Shown here: one piece after another, positions 1-10,540 of the stretch
Numbering within the stretch: the first letter of the stretch is position 1
How the letters are laid out: each line of letters starts with the position of its first letter
Source of the DNA: Fusarium oxysporum f. sp. lycopersici 4287
Taxonomy: Eukaryota > Ascomycota > Sordariomycetes > Hypocreales > Nectriaceae
NCBI RefSeq assembly: GCF_000149955.1
Contig: NC_030990.1
Span: 3,244,627 to 3,308,626, forward strand
DNA length: 64,000 nucleotides
Reading direction: 5' to 3'
Made by a program: the position numbers and the translations under genes
The notes under the pieces: generated by a model
Told to the model about the DNA's origin: nothing
What the model saw: only the letters and a program-made list of their open reading frames with translations
Databases searched by the model: none

Positions 1-3000
1 AGACAGCAAACGTAAGCGAAAGCGAGAGAGTATACCATGGTAGGGTATCGTCCAGTAACAACGCACGATGCTCACTGTGCCCGAGCCTGGCGCAGTCCGC
101 GGGGAGTATGTACGTCCTTGTCCACGTATCGCTGTAATCAATCGTAGGGCTGAGCTCAGTCGGCCGCCATCAAATCCATGCATGGATGTCGGCTTTGTTG
201 TCAAAGACCGAATTACGGTATACGAGCCAATGATAGTCAGCAGACATGTCAATCACCACCATCATGTTCAACGATAACGAGCAAGAAGTAATCCAAATCT
301 CTATACAACTTATGCCTCATAGTCACTTGATAAGCTTTTACCAGGCAACTCTCAAGCTGTTCTCGCTTTCGTCGTTTGAAGATCTAAGTCAGTACCAACC
401 TATTGTATTGCCAGCATGTTTGTGTAATATGATTGCCTATTTTTAAAAATTAGGCAACTCTTTTCTCCCAGGTATTTCTCCGCCAAACAGTATCATATTC
501 CATATTAGCTCTTATCCTTGCTGTGCGTATGCTCATGTGAAGTAAGCAAGTTTCTTACATCTAATCCGAATATCCGTAAAGACAGTCCTTTATTAGCTTT
601 AATTCCCTCTTTGCTCGTTCCAACACTGTCAACTCGGCTACACGGCTAGCCTTAGACGGCCTCTTAATCGGTCCAAGATGATGCCGACTTACAAGAAGCC
701 ATGTTATTGCCGGACTAGGCCGGCCTATCCTGAATCCCGAGGTCGCCGACCACTAACCGTCCGTGACTGTCCGCTGGGCGGTCTAACGACGGGATTGACA
801 AGAGTCACAGATTTCCAAACTCCGCTTTTCTGGAAATATTTTTCGTTCTTTTTCGCTTCCATCGCCGAAAGAGGCTCCACGATGGGTCGTACGGTGCCTC
901 GCTAATCAACATCAGCCAGCTCGGCGGTACTCACATCGCGGATTTAAAGAATGGGTCTCTGTTGGTGTCGGACAACTCCTTGGGATGTTCATTGGATGCA
1001 GATTTCTTCGATTCATGTTCCACTGGAAGTTCCAGCCATGGATGTGATGCAGGTTGGGAAAAGAGCTCAATACGTCCGTTAACTCGGCTTCGACCGATGT
1101 TCGAAGAATTTTCTTCTGCATGGATCCTGGTTCGGATGATTTGATATCATTTGACTCATCAAGCCTCAGAACAGATGCATCGTAACTCGTACTCAAAGGG
1201 GTTTAACACCGACTAAATTCCGCGTATTCCCATGACGATGTGACACATCGCAACAGCTGCTGTAAATAACACAAGGCGCAGACTGTGCTTCACGCAGAGC
1301 GCCATAATTGGCGAGAACTCATCGGTCGTGTGCGGACCATTGACCGCTGGTCTGGTTAAGGTTGCCTACAACACAGTCAGCATCACAGCTTCGAAGGGCG
1401 GAGATTGGTGAGTGTCACGACCTCACGCTCAAAGAAGCCCGCCAGCCAGCGCCCGTCTGAGGCTCAGGCTTTGGGTCCAGGGACATATGCGTTAGCGTGG
1501 AAGCTTTCGAAGCCCATGCCGAATTTGGCTCATTAAGCGGATGGTCCCTAATCTGCTTTGTCAGTCAATTCCTCCGTCTTCTTCTCGGCCGAGGTTGATC
1601 AGGGTGTGTGCGTATCAGCGCCGAAAACCCTGCGAGACTGATTCCTAATCCGAGTATTGATGATATTATTGCTGAGTGAGAAGCTTCTACAAACTACGAT
1701 GCATCCGTTTATTTCCCCTCCCTTGGTAGATCTAAAATTGCGAACCTACTACGTATTTCAACTTATCTTGACAAAATGCTCGTGTGAGGGTATCTGCCGC
1801 TAAGTAAGGTTGGCAGGTAAGTTTTCTGTCCTTGTGACTGACTTTCTGGCGGACAATTTTCGCTTTCGGGTGCACGAAACATGCCGAACCCACTTGCACA
1901 CCCAGACAAACACCTACGTATCAATCCGATCAGATCAGCGGGGGGATACTCACGACAATCTTTGCGCAGCTCACGGATTTCATAGTGGCCGATCTACCGA
2001 GAACGTGGGGAAGCAGCCCAGGAACGCGGTAGGCATGATTTCCAGTTCTCAATTCTTTATTAAGAGCAGCAAAACCCCGGCGCTGGTGATTACATCCTAG
2101 CCCCGAAGGATCCGTTGTCCACTGTCGCAGTTTTAGATAAACCCGTAAATTCCGATTTGCTTGACGATGTTATTTTATGTATTGATTTATGAGGTCTCAT
2201 GACTTTATTCCCAAGACGATATTGTTGGAGTATATCGATGATTCCGAACTTGGGTCCAGTGTTAGCATTGAAGTCGATGACGTTAACGCTCGAGTACAGT
2301 TGAGCATGTCATTGACCCGCCAAGATTGATAATCTACAAAACCAGGCGTCGTCCAGCTCAGGAACAACGCCACGAGCTACGTCGTCAGCGACAAATGTGA
2401 TAGGAATACCACGCGATCTGGTGCTGTCGTATCCCTTACCCGGAAGAGACTAACTACCCATCGATCACACAATTCGTCTGACAGCGAAGCAATCGGGAAG
2501 GCAATTCGAGGACTTTGCCATCTGGCTTGGCTCAGGTTGTCTAAACCTACGTCACTCCAGGGTATGCATTGATCGACGAAATTTCCCGATCATCAAGTCC
2601 AGTCTAGTTACCAGTGAACTCAAGATCGGATCGATAACAATGACGCAGGAGAGTAGCTCGATGTCAATTAGCATTTCTGTAAGGCTATTCAGCGAGTCCG
2701 ACCTCATATGCAAAGCTTGTGAGCAGAGTCTCGGATAACACGCTCGCGGTTGAGGATAAAACGGCAATGTCGGGCAACTATCAGCAAGCCGGCGCGATAT
2801 CGGCGCATATTGCCATTTCCAGTCCGGTACGCTGGGATGTTGCGATGACGGCACTCATGACAGAGATACTTACACCTGATTTGGCCTAGGCGAGAAGTAG
2901 CTGATTCTACTCGGGTTTGCTGAGAATCATCACAAGCTCAACATAGATAGTTGTGAATAGCAGTCATCATCTTCTCGCAACAGGCGCGGATGATTAACAA

Positions 3001-3789
3001 CAGAATCTTACAGATTCATTCCGGTAATTCGTTCTAAGTTTCCTTTTGAATGGGCCATGTTCGTCCATTGGCTTTGGGAACCACAACATATGATAACATC
3101 AAATACACGACTTCATATGTATCCATTGAGTATTGATGGTTGAACCGGCGCCCACGTCGGTGCCAGACATGATTCTGTGTTTACAAAGGTCAGGCATCTA
3201 CTCAAGACTTCGGTATAAGCCAGCCTTGTTAGACATGCGCCTATATAAATTACTTGTTGTATGCCCTCAAGACCTTGGATGAGAGGCACAGCACGACCCT
3301 GTGTAATGTTACCACTGATGTTCCAGGTAACAATTAATGAAGACTTCGTATTGGCAAGAATATTGTCGAAAGGACAAGTGATCTTTTATAGATATGTAAA
3401 TAGCACTAAAACCCGTCACGTCTGAAAGTCGAGAACTTCATCCTATTGTTTATTTGAACTATGTTAAAGATAAATATAGTCAATAAAACTTCTAAATCAA
3501 AAAGTATGCCAAAAAGCATGAGTAAACACCCTATAACTAAAACATATATATCTCTTACTATCTTATTATACTGAATAAGTACTTACTAAAAGTAAAAGAA
3601 ATAATACTTAATAAAGTAAGTAAATAATAATTAAATACATATATATATGATGATATTAAAACAGTCCAAACTTTAGAAGTATATTAAAATTACAGGATAG
3701 CCTATCATTAGCACGGAAGTTGGAGTTCACTTTCATGGTCAAATGTTCGAGGAGCCTTATATACTGGAAATTTCCATCGTCGGCCGTGA
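1..3789. other. Gene-free left end, AT-rich block at 3400-3720
   Basis: No reading frame here shows a recognisable domain, and none is long enough to be convincing. The longest open frames are about 100 codons, including a minus-strand frame at 912-1196 that looks slightly coding-like but has no identifiable family. The last 300 bases (about 3400-3720) are strongly A/T-rich, with short AT runs and homopolymers, unlike the roughly balanced composition before them. The block could be decayed repeat DNA or a spacer; nothing in it identifies an element. Confidence 0.5.
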
Positions 3790-3884
3790 GCCCCCATGGT
3801 GTAGTGGTTTATCACGCAGCTCTTATATGTCCAAGACTTCATGGAGGTATGCTGAGGTCGCGAGTTCAATCCTCGCTGGGGGCA
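3790..3884 (+). tRNA. tRNA with intron, anticodon probably TAT (Ile)
   Basis: A 7-bp acceptor stem (GCCCCCA with TGGGGGC at 3877-3883) closes a cloverleaf. It has a D arm (GTGTAGTGGTTTATCAC) and a perfect 5-bp T stem around TTCAATC (GCGAG/CTCGC, 3860-3876). The anticodon arm starts CAGCT-CTTATA and its 3' strand TGCTG lies about 21 nt further on, so an intron of about 21 nt follows position 37. Read this way the anticodon is TAT (isoleucine AUA), but one stem position is a T-T mismatch, so the identity is tentative. A T6 Pol III terminator lies at 3894-3899. CCA follows the discriminator base in the genome. Confidence 0.8.
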
Positions 3885-3893
3885 CCAATTTAC

Positions 3894-3899
3894 TTTTTT
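3894..3899 (+). terminator. Pol III T-run terminator of the tRNA gene
   Basis: Six consecutive T residues begin 10 nt after the discriminator base of the tRNA gene. This is the usual RNA polymerase III stop signal. Confidence 0.6.
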
Positions 3900-4128
3900 G
3901 CACTTTTCTGCTTATATCAACTACGCACCAAAGAGGTTGATCGTAAATTCTATGCAAAGAGTTGACATGGGATACCTGGTTGTGCTTTTGGCATGGCTTT
4001 AAGCATGTGCAGGTCGGTGGAGCTCTGCATGTTGCGCAAATGTCTACATGAGATCGATCATTAGCTTCTTGAAATCAACATTAAAAATACGCTTTTGTCT
4101 ATCCATTTGATCCAGAGATTCCAATGCT

Positions 4129-5748
4129 TTATTCCACTCGCAACTTTTGCTTCGTGCGCTTTCGCTTGCCACCGACTTCCCTCCCTTCCTCTACCTCCAA
4201 TAAAGCCTCGCGTTTCTTCTCTGACACGATCTTGAGGGCATCGCGAATCACGCGAGTCTCGAGATTGACGCCCTCTTCCTCCCAAGATTCCATATCACGG
4301 CCGACACGCTTTTCGATTGTAAGGGCCAGTTCCACGTCACGCTGGCCCACAAAGCTGACCGCCTCACCTTTGCGACCCGCACGGGCTGTACGACCGACTC
4401 GATGGATGTAGTCATCAGGGTCGCGTGGGAGATCGTAGTTGATAACAAGGCTGACTTCAGGAATATCCAAACCACGAGCGGCAACATCGGTTGCTACAAG
4501 GATACGGGCCGCTGAAGCGCGGAAACGAGCCAAGTTGTCGATTCGCTGTCGTTGGGGAAGTTTAGAGTGTAGAGAAGTGACTCGATGATCAAGCATTCGA
4601 AGAAGATGGTGAAGGTAGTCGGCGGTCGAGGTTCGGTTGCAGAACAGGATGACAGTTTTGTCGACATTGGCTTCGGTGAGCAAAAAGACGTGGAGGTAGT
4701 GCTCCTTATGAGTGACGGGCGTCTTGATATACATCTGTTTCAGCGTCGTAGGAATAGCCAATGTCTGCGTGTCAACCTCACACACGAATACTGGTTGCTT
4801 TCCAGGCTTGATTGGCATGTCCTTGAGAGCTCGAACTTCTGGAGTAATAGTAGCAGTAAACAGAAGCGTCTGTCTCTCAGTAGCTGGGGGAAGAACAGAG
4901 AGGCATTCTTCCACGTCAGGAAGCATACTGCCAGGCCCATTGGCGTTGAGAAGGCGATCAGCTTCATCAAGAACCACGTATCGAACTCTCCTCAATCCAC
5001 AAATGGTGTCCTCTCCGGAAGTTCGAATATGATCCGCGAGACGACCAGGTGTTGCAATTATCACATGTGGCCGCTTGCCGATCTCAATGGCCTGTGTGCG
5101 CATATCTGAGCCTCCTGTCACCAAGATCGCCTTGAGGCTCTGAGGAGAAGAGATGGCCTTGAACTGCTCAAAAATCTGCAGTGCTAGTTCTCTTGTTGGC
5201 GTTAAGACGATAGCAAAGATGGCAGTAGGATCCTCTGACCATTTCTGCAGGATAGGCACAGCGAACGCTACTGTTTTACCAGAACCTGTTCGACTACCAC
5301 CGATACAATCCCTGCCTTTCAAGATCTCGGGAATACAGCCCTTTTGAATACCCGTCGGCCGTTTAATAGCCATATTTGCCAGTGACTGTACCAGCCATGG
5401 TCGCACGTTGAGGGAAGAAAAGGTGGTATTTGGGTCGGTAGGAGCCTGGATCGAGTTCTTGGGTGCGATCAAAGGTTTAGTCTGAGCCTCCCTCTGGTCG
5501 ACTTGAGCGGCTCGCTTGATTCGAGATGGGACCTTGATTGTAGAAAGAACTCTCTTCAGCTCATTGTCTTCCTCGTCCTCGTCTTTGACCTCGTCACCTC
5601 CAGTCTGAGGCACTTCTGCTGTCCTCCGGCGTTTTCGAGATGTGGCGCTGTCAAGGTAGTCAGACTCGTCAGAGGATGAGGCGGCACCAGACAAGAGTTC
5701 TTCGTCTGACGCAGCAGTCGCACGTTCGGGATCGGCAGGCGGCACCAT
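4129..5748 (-). CDS. DBP8: ATP-dependent DEAD-box RNA helicase DBP8
   Basis: Single-exon gene of 539 aa. The N-terminus (1-90) is acidic and basic low-complexity. The helicase core follows: Q motif 110-135, Walker [10 protein letters not shown] 151-159, PTRELA near 184-189, DEAD 261-264, FTAT 297-300 (where many relatives have SAT), and motif [13 protein letters not shown] 449-459. The tail is Lys/Arg-rich. The Q-motif spacing, the LFTAT variant and the length match the Dbp8/DDX49 family. In yeast that family acts in the nucleolus in early 40S subunit assembly (35S pre-rRNA cleavage at A0-A2), together with Esf2. The start is the first ATG of the frame. Large antisense frames over this gene are shadows. 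Confidence 0.93.
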   Translation of the reverse strand: MVPPADPERATAASDEELLSGAASSSDESDYLDSATSRKRRRTAEVPQTGGDEVKDEDEEDNELKRVLSTIKVPSRIKRAAQVDQREAQTKPLIAPKNSIQAPTDPNTTFSSLNVRPWLVQSLANMAIKRPTGIQKGCIPEILKGRDCIGGSRTGSGKTVAFAVPILQKWSEDPTAIFAIVLTPTRELALQIFEQFKAISSPQSLKAILVTGGSDMRTQAIEIGKRPHVIIATPGRLADHIRTSGEDTICGLRRVRYVVLDEADRLLNANGPGSMLPDVEECLSVLPPATERQTLLFTATITPEVRALKDMPIKPGKQPVFVCEVDTQTLAIPTTLKQMYIKTPVTHKEHYLHVFLLTEANVDKTVILFCNRTSTADYLHHLLRMLDHRVTSLHSKLPQRQRIDNLARFRASAARILVATDVAARGLDIPEVSLVINYDLPRDPDDYIHRVGRTARAGRKGEAVSFVGQRDVELALTIEKRVGRDMESWEEEGVNLETRVIRDALKIVSEKKREALLEVEEGREVGGKRKRTKQKLRVE

Positions 5749-7349
5749 GATTCGGGTTTTATAATTGCAGGAGTCAATTTAGTCCTTTCAAAGACCAACC
5801 TCCCAAGCTAAGGTAGGCATGCAAAGTTGGATGCGACTGGACTGGAAATTTTTGGCGGTGACAGGCGTCGCAAAATCGCGGGATGGGACCCTTGATCCAC
5901 TTTCGGCGCCACATGCAGACACCTAAACGCGCGCTTACAGCAATGGGACATGTCACTAAAAAAGCGCTATCAAGGGCTAACGACCCCTACGACGTTCACC
6001 TATAGCGAATAGACTGATGACTGATTTCACTGTTTTTATCTTGGATTATCTAGTTATGTACCAATCATGACCAGTCTTACAATGCCGACAATGGCATAAA
6101 ACGCGTTTGAAGCCGACACTCGGGCGCCTGTTTTGCCTCACAAACGTGTAAGATCGCCCGTCATATGCCACAGGGTTCCTTCAACGAATGGGGAGACATG
6201 TCGGGGATGTGTTCAGCTGCGACGTAGCTAGGTGATGTGACAGCCATTGTGTTTCGCCATCTGATTGGGTTTGTAGGTAGGTATTTTGTTTTGATTGTCA
6301 ATCGATTTCACGAACACGTCCGGGGTCCTGGTATTATTCCAAATATCTAGCTCAGGGGCTTCCCAGGGTGGCATTTTGACTTGTCACCTAAGAATCAGCA
6401 TGTTTTGTCTTACGACAACGACATTGCATATTGCCCTCGAAAGCTTTACGAATTGGATGCTGACCGAGGGGTTGAAGGATCTCCTCATTCCTAGCTTTGG
6501 ATTGCGGTTGGACCACGTTGATATGGGACAAGCGCCTCCGATGCAACTGACCCATGATTTCGAATTAATAGCTCCACTAGGTTTGATGCCATGGAGTACC
6601 GTAGCCTGACTTTGAATTTCGAAACGAGGATGTGGAGGTTAACTCAGCTCATTGGAATATGGATGAGACCAAGTCAAACTGTACTACTGTTGGTACACCG
6701 ACGGTTGGGGGCCATGGCAAAAAAAACCTGAAATACTACAGAGTGTGACGACGAGAATGACGATGTGTGTGCAACCCAGCTACAAACCTGACCTTGAGCT
6801 TGTGGCTTCATGTGCCCGGATCTATTGTCTCTCAAAAGCCCATGTCCAATATTGATATTCATTATTTCACGATAGGTGCATTGAAAAACCCGGCATGATA
6901 AACCGCAGATGAAAGAAGAAAGAGCCGAAATGACACCAACAATAGCTTGTAGATTCATCCCACCATTCATCCCATTGGCTGAACTGATGGCAACCCTTGG
7001 TTTTTATATCGGGTGGCTTGGCTTGCTAGACTTCAAACCAGTCGCATTGGATGCGTGGTATCACAGTGTAAACACACTCACATCTAGGTAGGGAGGTAGT
7101 CGGGTAACTGACCATCCCTATCCCAATACTCCTACCTACCTGTAACTTAACTTAACTTGGTCTATGTTGTGGTTGTAGCCCGTAAGAAGTAATCAAGCGC
7201 GTGTTGTATTGAGCAAGTTCCTAAACCACTTCAGATGAGTTTGGCGAGAATCTGAGACATACCTCAAAACCACCAATACCTGGAAAGCCCGCCTTCCAGG
7301 GCTGGGTCCAGCTTCCCGTCCCTCCCCCCTCAAGTCTACCTTAGGTACC

Positions 7350-7376
7350 TAGGTAGGTAGGTAGGTAGGTAGGTAG
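7350..7376. repeat. (TAGG)n tetranucleotide microsatellite
   Basis: Almost seven perfect TAGG units directly follow a GGTACCTAGG palindrome-like stretch (7344-7353). It lies upstream of MKK1. The complementary CTAC tract recurs at 7813-7831. Confidence 0.9.
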
Positions 7377-7812
7377 CGCTCAATGCTTGCAGGGAAGCCC
7401 AATCACTCAACGCCCCGCGCCGCAAACAAAGAGCTCCCCGCCCGTACCTCAGGTACAACACTACCCCTAGGGGCCCTGTGCGTCGTCTTCCACTGAGCTC
7501 TAGGGGTCACAGATGCCCAAGCGCCCCGCCCTTCCTAGTCTCAGTGGCAGTCACAGTCACAAGCCCGCCCACCCAGACCCGATCCAATCAATGCACCTAT
7601 GGTGGACGCCATTCCCAGCTTACACGTCCTCTTTTCTCTAGTTCTCGCCCTCCCATATGATCTCACGTCCTTTCTCATCTTTTCCTCCTGCCGTTTCGGA
7701 TTCACTCGACGACGTGTCGTTCGTTGCCACGCCTTTTTTTTTTTTTTGTCAGCTTAGGTCCTGTTTTGCGACGTTTTCTTGGGCATAACAACATTCAGTA
7801 TATTTACGAAGT

Positions 7813-7831
7813 CTACCTACCTACCTACCTA
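7813..7831. repeat. (CTAC)n tetranucleotide tract
   Basis: Between four and five CTAC units lie in the presumed 5' leader/promoter of MKK1. They are the reverse complement of the TAGG tract 440 bp upstream. Confidence 0.85.
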
Positions 7832-8238
7832 TACATCTAAACGCCGCCAACCGTACTTTCCCCGCTCTTTTGCGTGGGCTGTTGTTACTCCTGCGGCTGC
7901 CTCACTTGGCTCTTCGACGACGACATTCATACCTTATTTTACTCTCAACTAAGCAACTGGCTTAACTGATTCCCAACACTCGCTATTGCTGCTATTATCA
8001 AACACTCGACGTTGAATTAGTTGCATCCGTATATCCGTGTTCATACTTACGACGACGCTGGCCGCTCGACGACGCTTACTCCTCACATCCGACTATCTCG
8101 ATCGTCTCTAGTTGATACCACCTTCCCTGGGAGAGACTTCTTTTCAGAACAAAGGAATCACTTTCCATCTGATCCCCAACAAGACCCCATTATTGCGTAT
8201 ACGCTGTTGGAACCTGTGTCACCAGCGCAACAGCGAAT

Positions 8239-9974
8239 ATGGCCGACCAACAGCCTCAGAGTTCTGATTCAACTCCACTACCCGTACGCTCTCCTGATTG
8301 CTCTTCCCTGTCTTGAATGTTTAACTCATGAATTATAGCAACAGCCTACTGCTCCCACTCCAATTTCTCTACCAACACATAACTCGGGCCCCTCTCCCGT
8401 GCTTCTCCTCCGACCCGCCATTCCTGGCGCCAGAAGTGGTGGAGCTCGTACACCCAGGCTTGGCCTCGCTATCCCACCATCACCTAATGCCAAAGCTGTA
8501 GGCAATCAAGGAGCAGCCGCGGCTGCCCCTTCAAGGCCTCCTCTGCCGACATTACACCTAGCAACCCCTATGGGTAGTCAAGTCACTCCCCATGAACAGT
8601 TACCACGATCCCAATGTGCAACCCAAGCATCGGCTGGTGGTGGTAGTGAAAGTAGCGCGGCTCACTCAAGGTCTGGCAGTTTCGGCCCTCTAGATGGACG
8701 GGCAAGCAATCCCACTTCTGCAGGATCTCAATATTCCGCTTTGTCCTTTGCTTCGCAGTATGGTATAGGTGTATCAAGACCTCAAGGTACTCCGGATCCG
8801 GTATCTGCTGTAGGATCTATGTACTCCGAGAGAAGCGAGGGTGGGGTCTCCATGGAGCGTGATGGAAGTCTTCAAGGTTTGGAGGCATTCGATAAACTAA
8901 GCCTCGAGAAGGCCAGGACTCTCGACGTTGATGAGCTTGACGAAGAGGGCTGGAGAATCGCAAGTTTGGAGAAGAGAATTGTCGAGATTGGAAATCTAGG
9001 TGAAGGTGCTGGTGGTGCTGTCACAAGATGCAAGCTCAAGGGCGGTAACACTGTTTTTGCCCTCAAGGTGAGTTATTTCGACCATAAGCCACAGTTTGAT
9101 TACTGACGTTTCAAGGTCATCACTACGAATCCGGACCCCGATGTCAAAAAGCAGATTCTCAGAGAGTTGGGATTCAACAAAGAGTGCGCTTCAGACCACA
9201 TATGCAAGTACTATGGAGCCTTTGTCGATCCAGCTACGGCCACAATCTCAATCGCCATGGAGTTTTGTGAAGGTGGCTCGCTTGATAGCATTTATAAGGA
9301 GGTCAAGCGTTTGGGGGGCAGAACAGGAGAGAAGGTTTTAGGAAAGATTGCCGAGGGTGTTTTGGGCGGCCTCACGTACCTGCATACTCGACGAATCATT
9401 CACCGAGACATCAAACCTTCGAACATCTTACTCTGCCGAGACGGTGCCGTGAAACTTTGCGATTTCGGTGTCTCTGGCGATTTCGGTACTAAGGGAGAGG
9501 CCAATACTTTCATCGGCACCAGCTATTATATGGCACCTGAGCGTATCACCGGCCAGTCCTATACTATTACTTCGGATGTTTGGTCAACCGGAGTCACCCT
9601 TCTCGAGGTGGCGCAGCATCGTTTCCCATTTCCAGCAGACGGCACAGAAATGCAACCGCGGGCTGGTCTTATAGATTTACTCACATACATCGTAAGACAG
9701 AACGTGCCCAAACTGAAGGACGAACCTGAAATGGACGTGTATTGGAGTGACAACTTCAAATATTTCATCGAGTGCTGGTAAGTCTCCTACCCCCCCCTCC
9801 TTCAGGAGCGTGTGCTAACATTGTCTAAGTTTGGAAAAACAACCCAACAGACGAGCCAGTCCTTGGAAGATGATGGAGCACCCATGGATGGTTGAAATGC
9901 GCTCCAAGCGTGTCAACATGGTGAAATATCTTTCTTTTGTCTGGGGTTGGGATGAACAACCTAAGGACTCTTAG
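8239..9974 (+). CDS. MKK1: MAP kinase kinase of the cell wall integrity pathway (MKK1/2 type)
   Basis: Four exons: 8239-8283, 8339-9067, 9116-9777 and 9830-9974, giving 526 aa. Residues 1-230 are Ser/Pro/Gly-rich and probably disordered. The kinase domain carries the Gly-rich loop GEGAGG, the VAIK-type lysine at about 258, HRDIKPSN (catalytic Asp about 356), DFG at 374-376, and the MAPKK-like activation loop [11 protein letters not shown]. Exon 4 completes the C-lobe and reads through to [16 protein letters not shown]. In fungi the Mkk1/2 kinase takes signal from Bck1 and phosphorylates the Slt2/Mpk1 MAPK to control wall repair. The start ATG is followed by [15 protein letters not shown] and a 55-nt intron. 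A long CT-rich, TAGG-containing upstream region precedes it. Confidence 0.93.
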
Positions 9975-10250
9975 AAAAGATACACAACAAGCTCAAGCTT
10001 CGGAGCAGCAAAATGCTAAAGCAGCTCAAACAGCACAGGATGTCAAATAATGGAAGGAGGTCAGGACGGCAGAAGTTCTCGCAAAAGCAGACGAATTGGT
10101 GAAGCAGGCCTTGGAAGAAGCAGATCGGAGAAATGGCCATGCAGCATGAACACTTTACACAATGCCATGAACGAACCAGAAAAGGCCACATTCCTCGTCA
10201 GCCATTTCCACTACGCCCACGATTATGTGAACAAAGGCTGCGGTCTTCGT
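9945..10250 (+). pseudogene. Possible decayed coding fragment downstream of MKK1
   Basis: In a frame different from MKK1, the plus strand reads an Ala/Gln/Glu-rich, helix-like segment (with [19 protein letters not shown]). It is interrupted by one TAA at about 10047 and then continues with KADELVKQALEEADRRN. A frame change near 10140 is followed by an open stretch starting MAMQHEHFTQCHERTRKGHI. The amphipathic bias looks like past coding sequence, but no family is recognisable. It could equally be 3' UTR with chance composition. Confidence 0.25.
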
Positions 10251-10540
10251 TGTGAGCATTTCTCTTTAAATACACACGTCACTGATGTTTCATGATCAAA
10301 AATGATAGCGGACAAACGACCTGACCAGCCTGCAGTAGGTAGCATCAGAAGACCCTCTTGTGGGATTATTATGTCCTCAGTAGCAGTGTATGACTTGAGG
10401 ATTGGCGCAATTGCTCCAGCAATCAAGCTGAGGGCTATCAGAATATAGCGAGCTCCACATTAGATATATGTCGTATCTGGCATCCAAGCGCCTTAATTTT
10501 ATTGTATCCCCCACTTAAATACATGGGTATCAAATTCCTG

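Larger units (their letters stand above)
5749..8238. other. Intergenic region: DBP8 promoter and long MKK1 upstream region
   Basis: No coding sequence is supported in this 2.5 kb. The MKK1-proximal half is pyrimidine-rich on the plus strand, with a T14 run (7734-7747) and tetranucleotide TAGG/CTAC tracts. This suggests a long, CT-rich promoter and 5' leader for the kinase gene. Short open frames (such as 6295-6609 and 8021-8338) have no recognisable content. Confidence 0.6.

Noticed and set aside
912..1196. Minus-strand 94-codon frame in the left gene-free region
   Set aside because: Slightly coding-like, but no conserved motif, no splice partners found, and the frame closes upstream with a stop. 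Not enough to call a gene.
4585..5109. Plus-strand 174-codon frame
   Set aside because: Antisense shadow of the DBP8 helicase core.
6295..6609. 104-codon plus-strand frame upstream of MKK1
   Set aside because: No domain, and no sign of exons around it; consistent with chance in a 2.5 kb intergenic region.
8021..8338. 105-codon plus-strand frame overlapping the MKK1 start
   Set aside because: It runs through the MKK1 leader, first exon and first intron in another frame. MKK1 exon 1 (8239-8283) explains the region.
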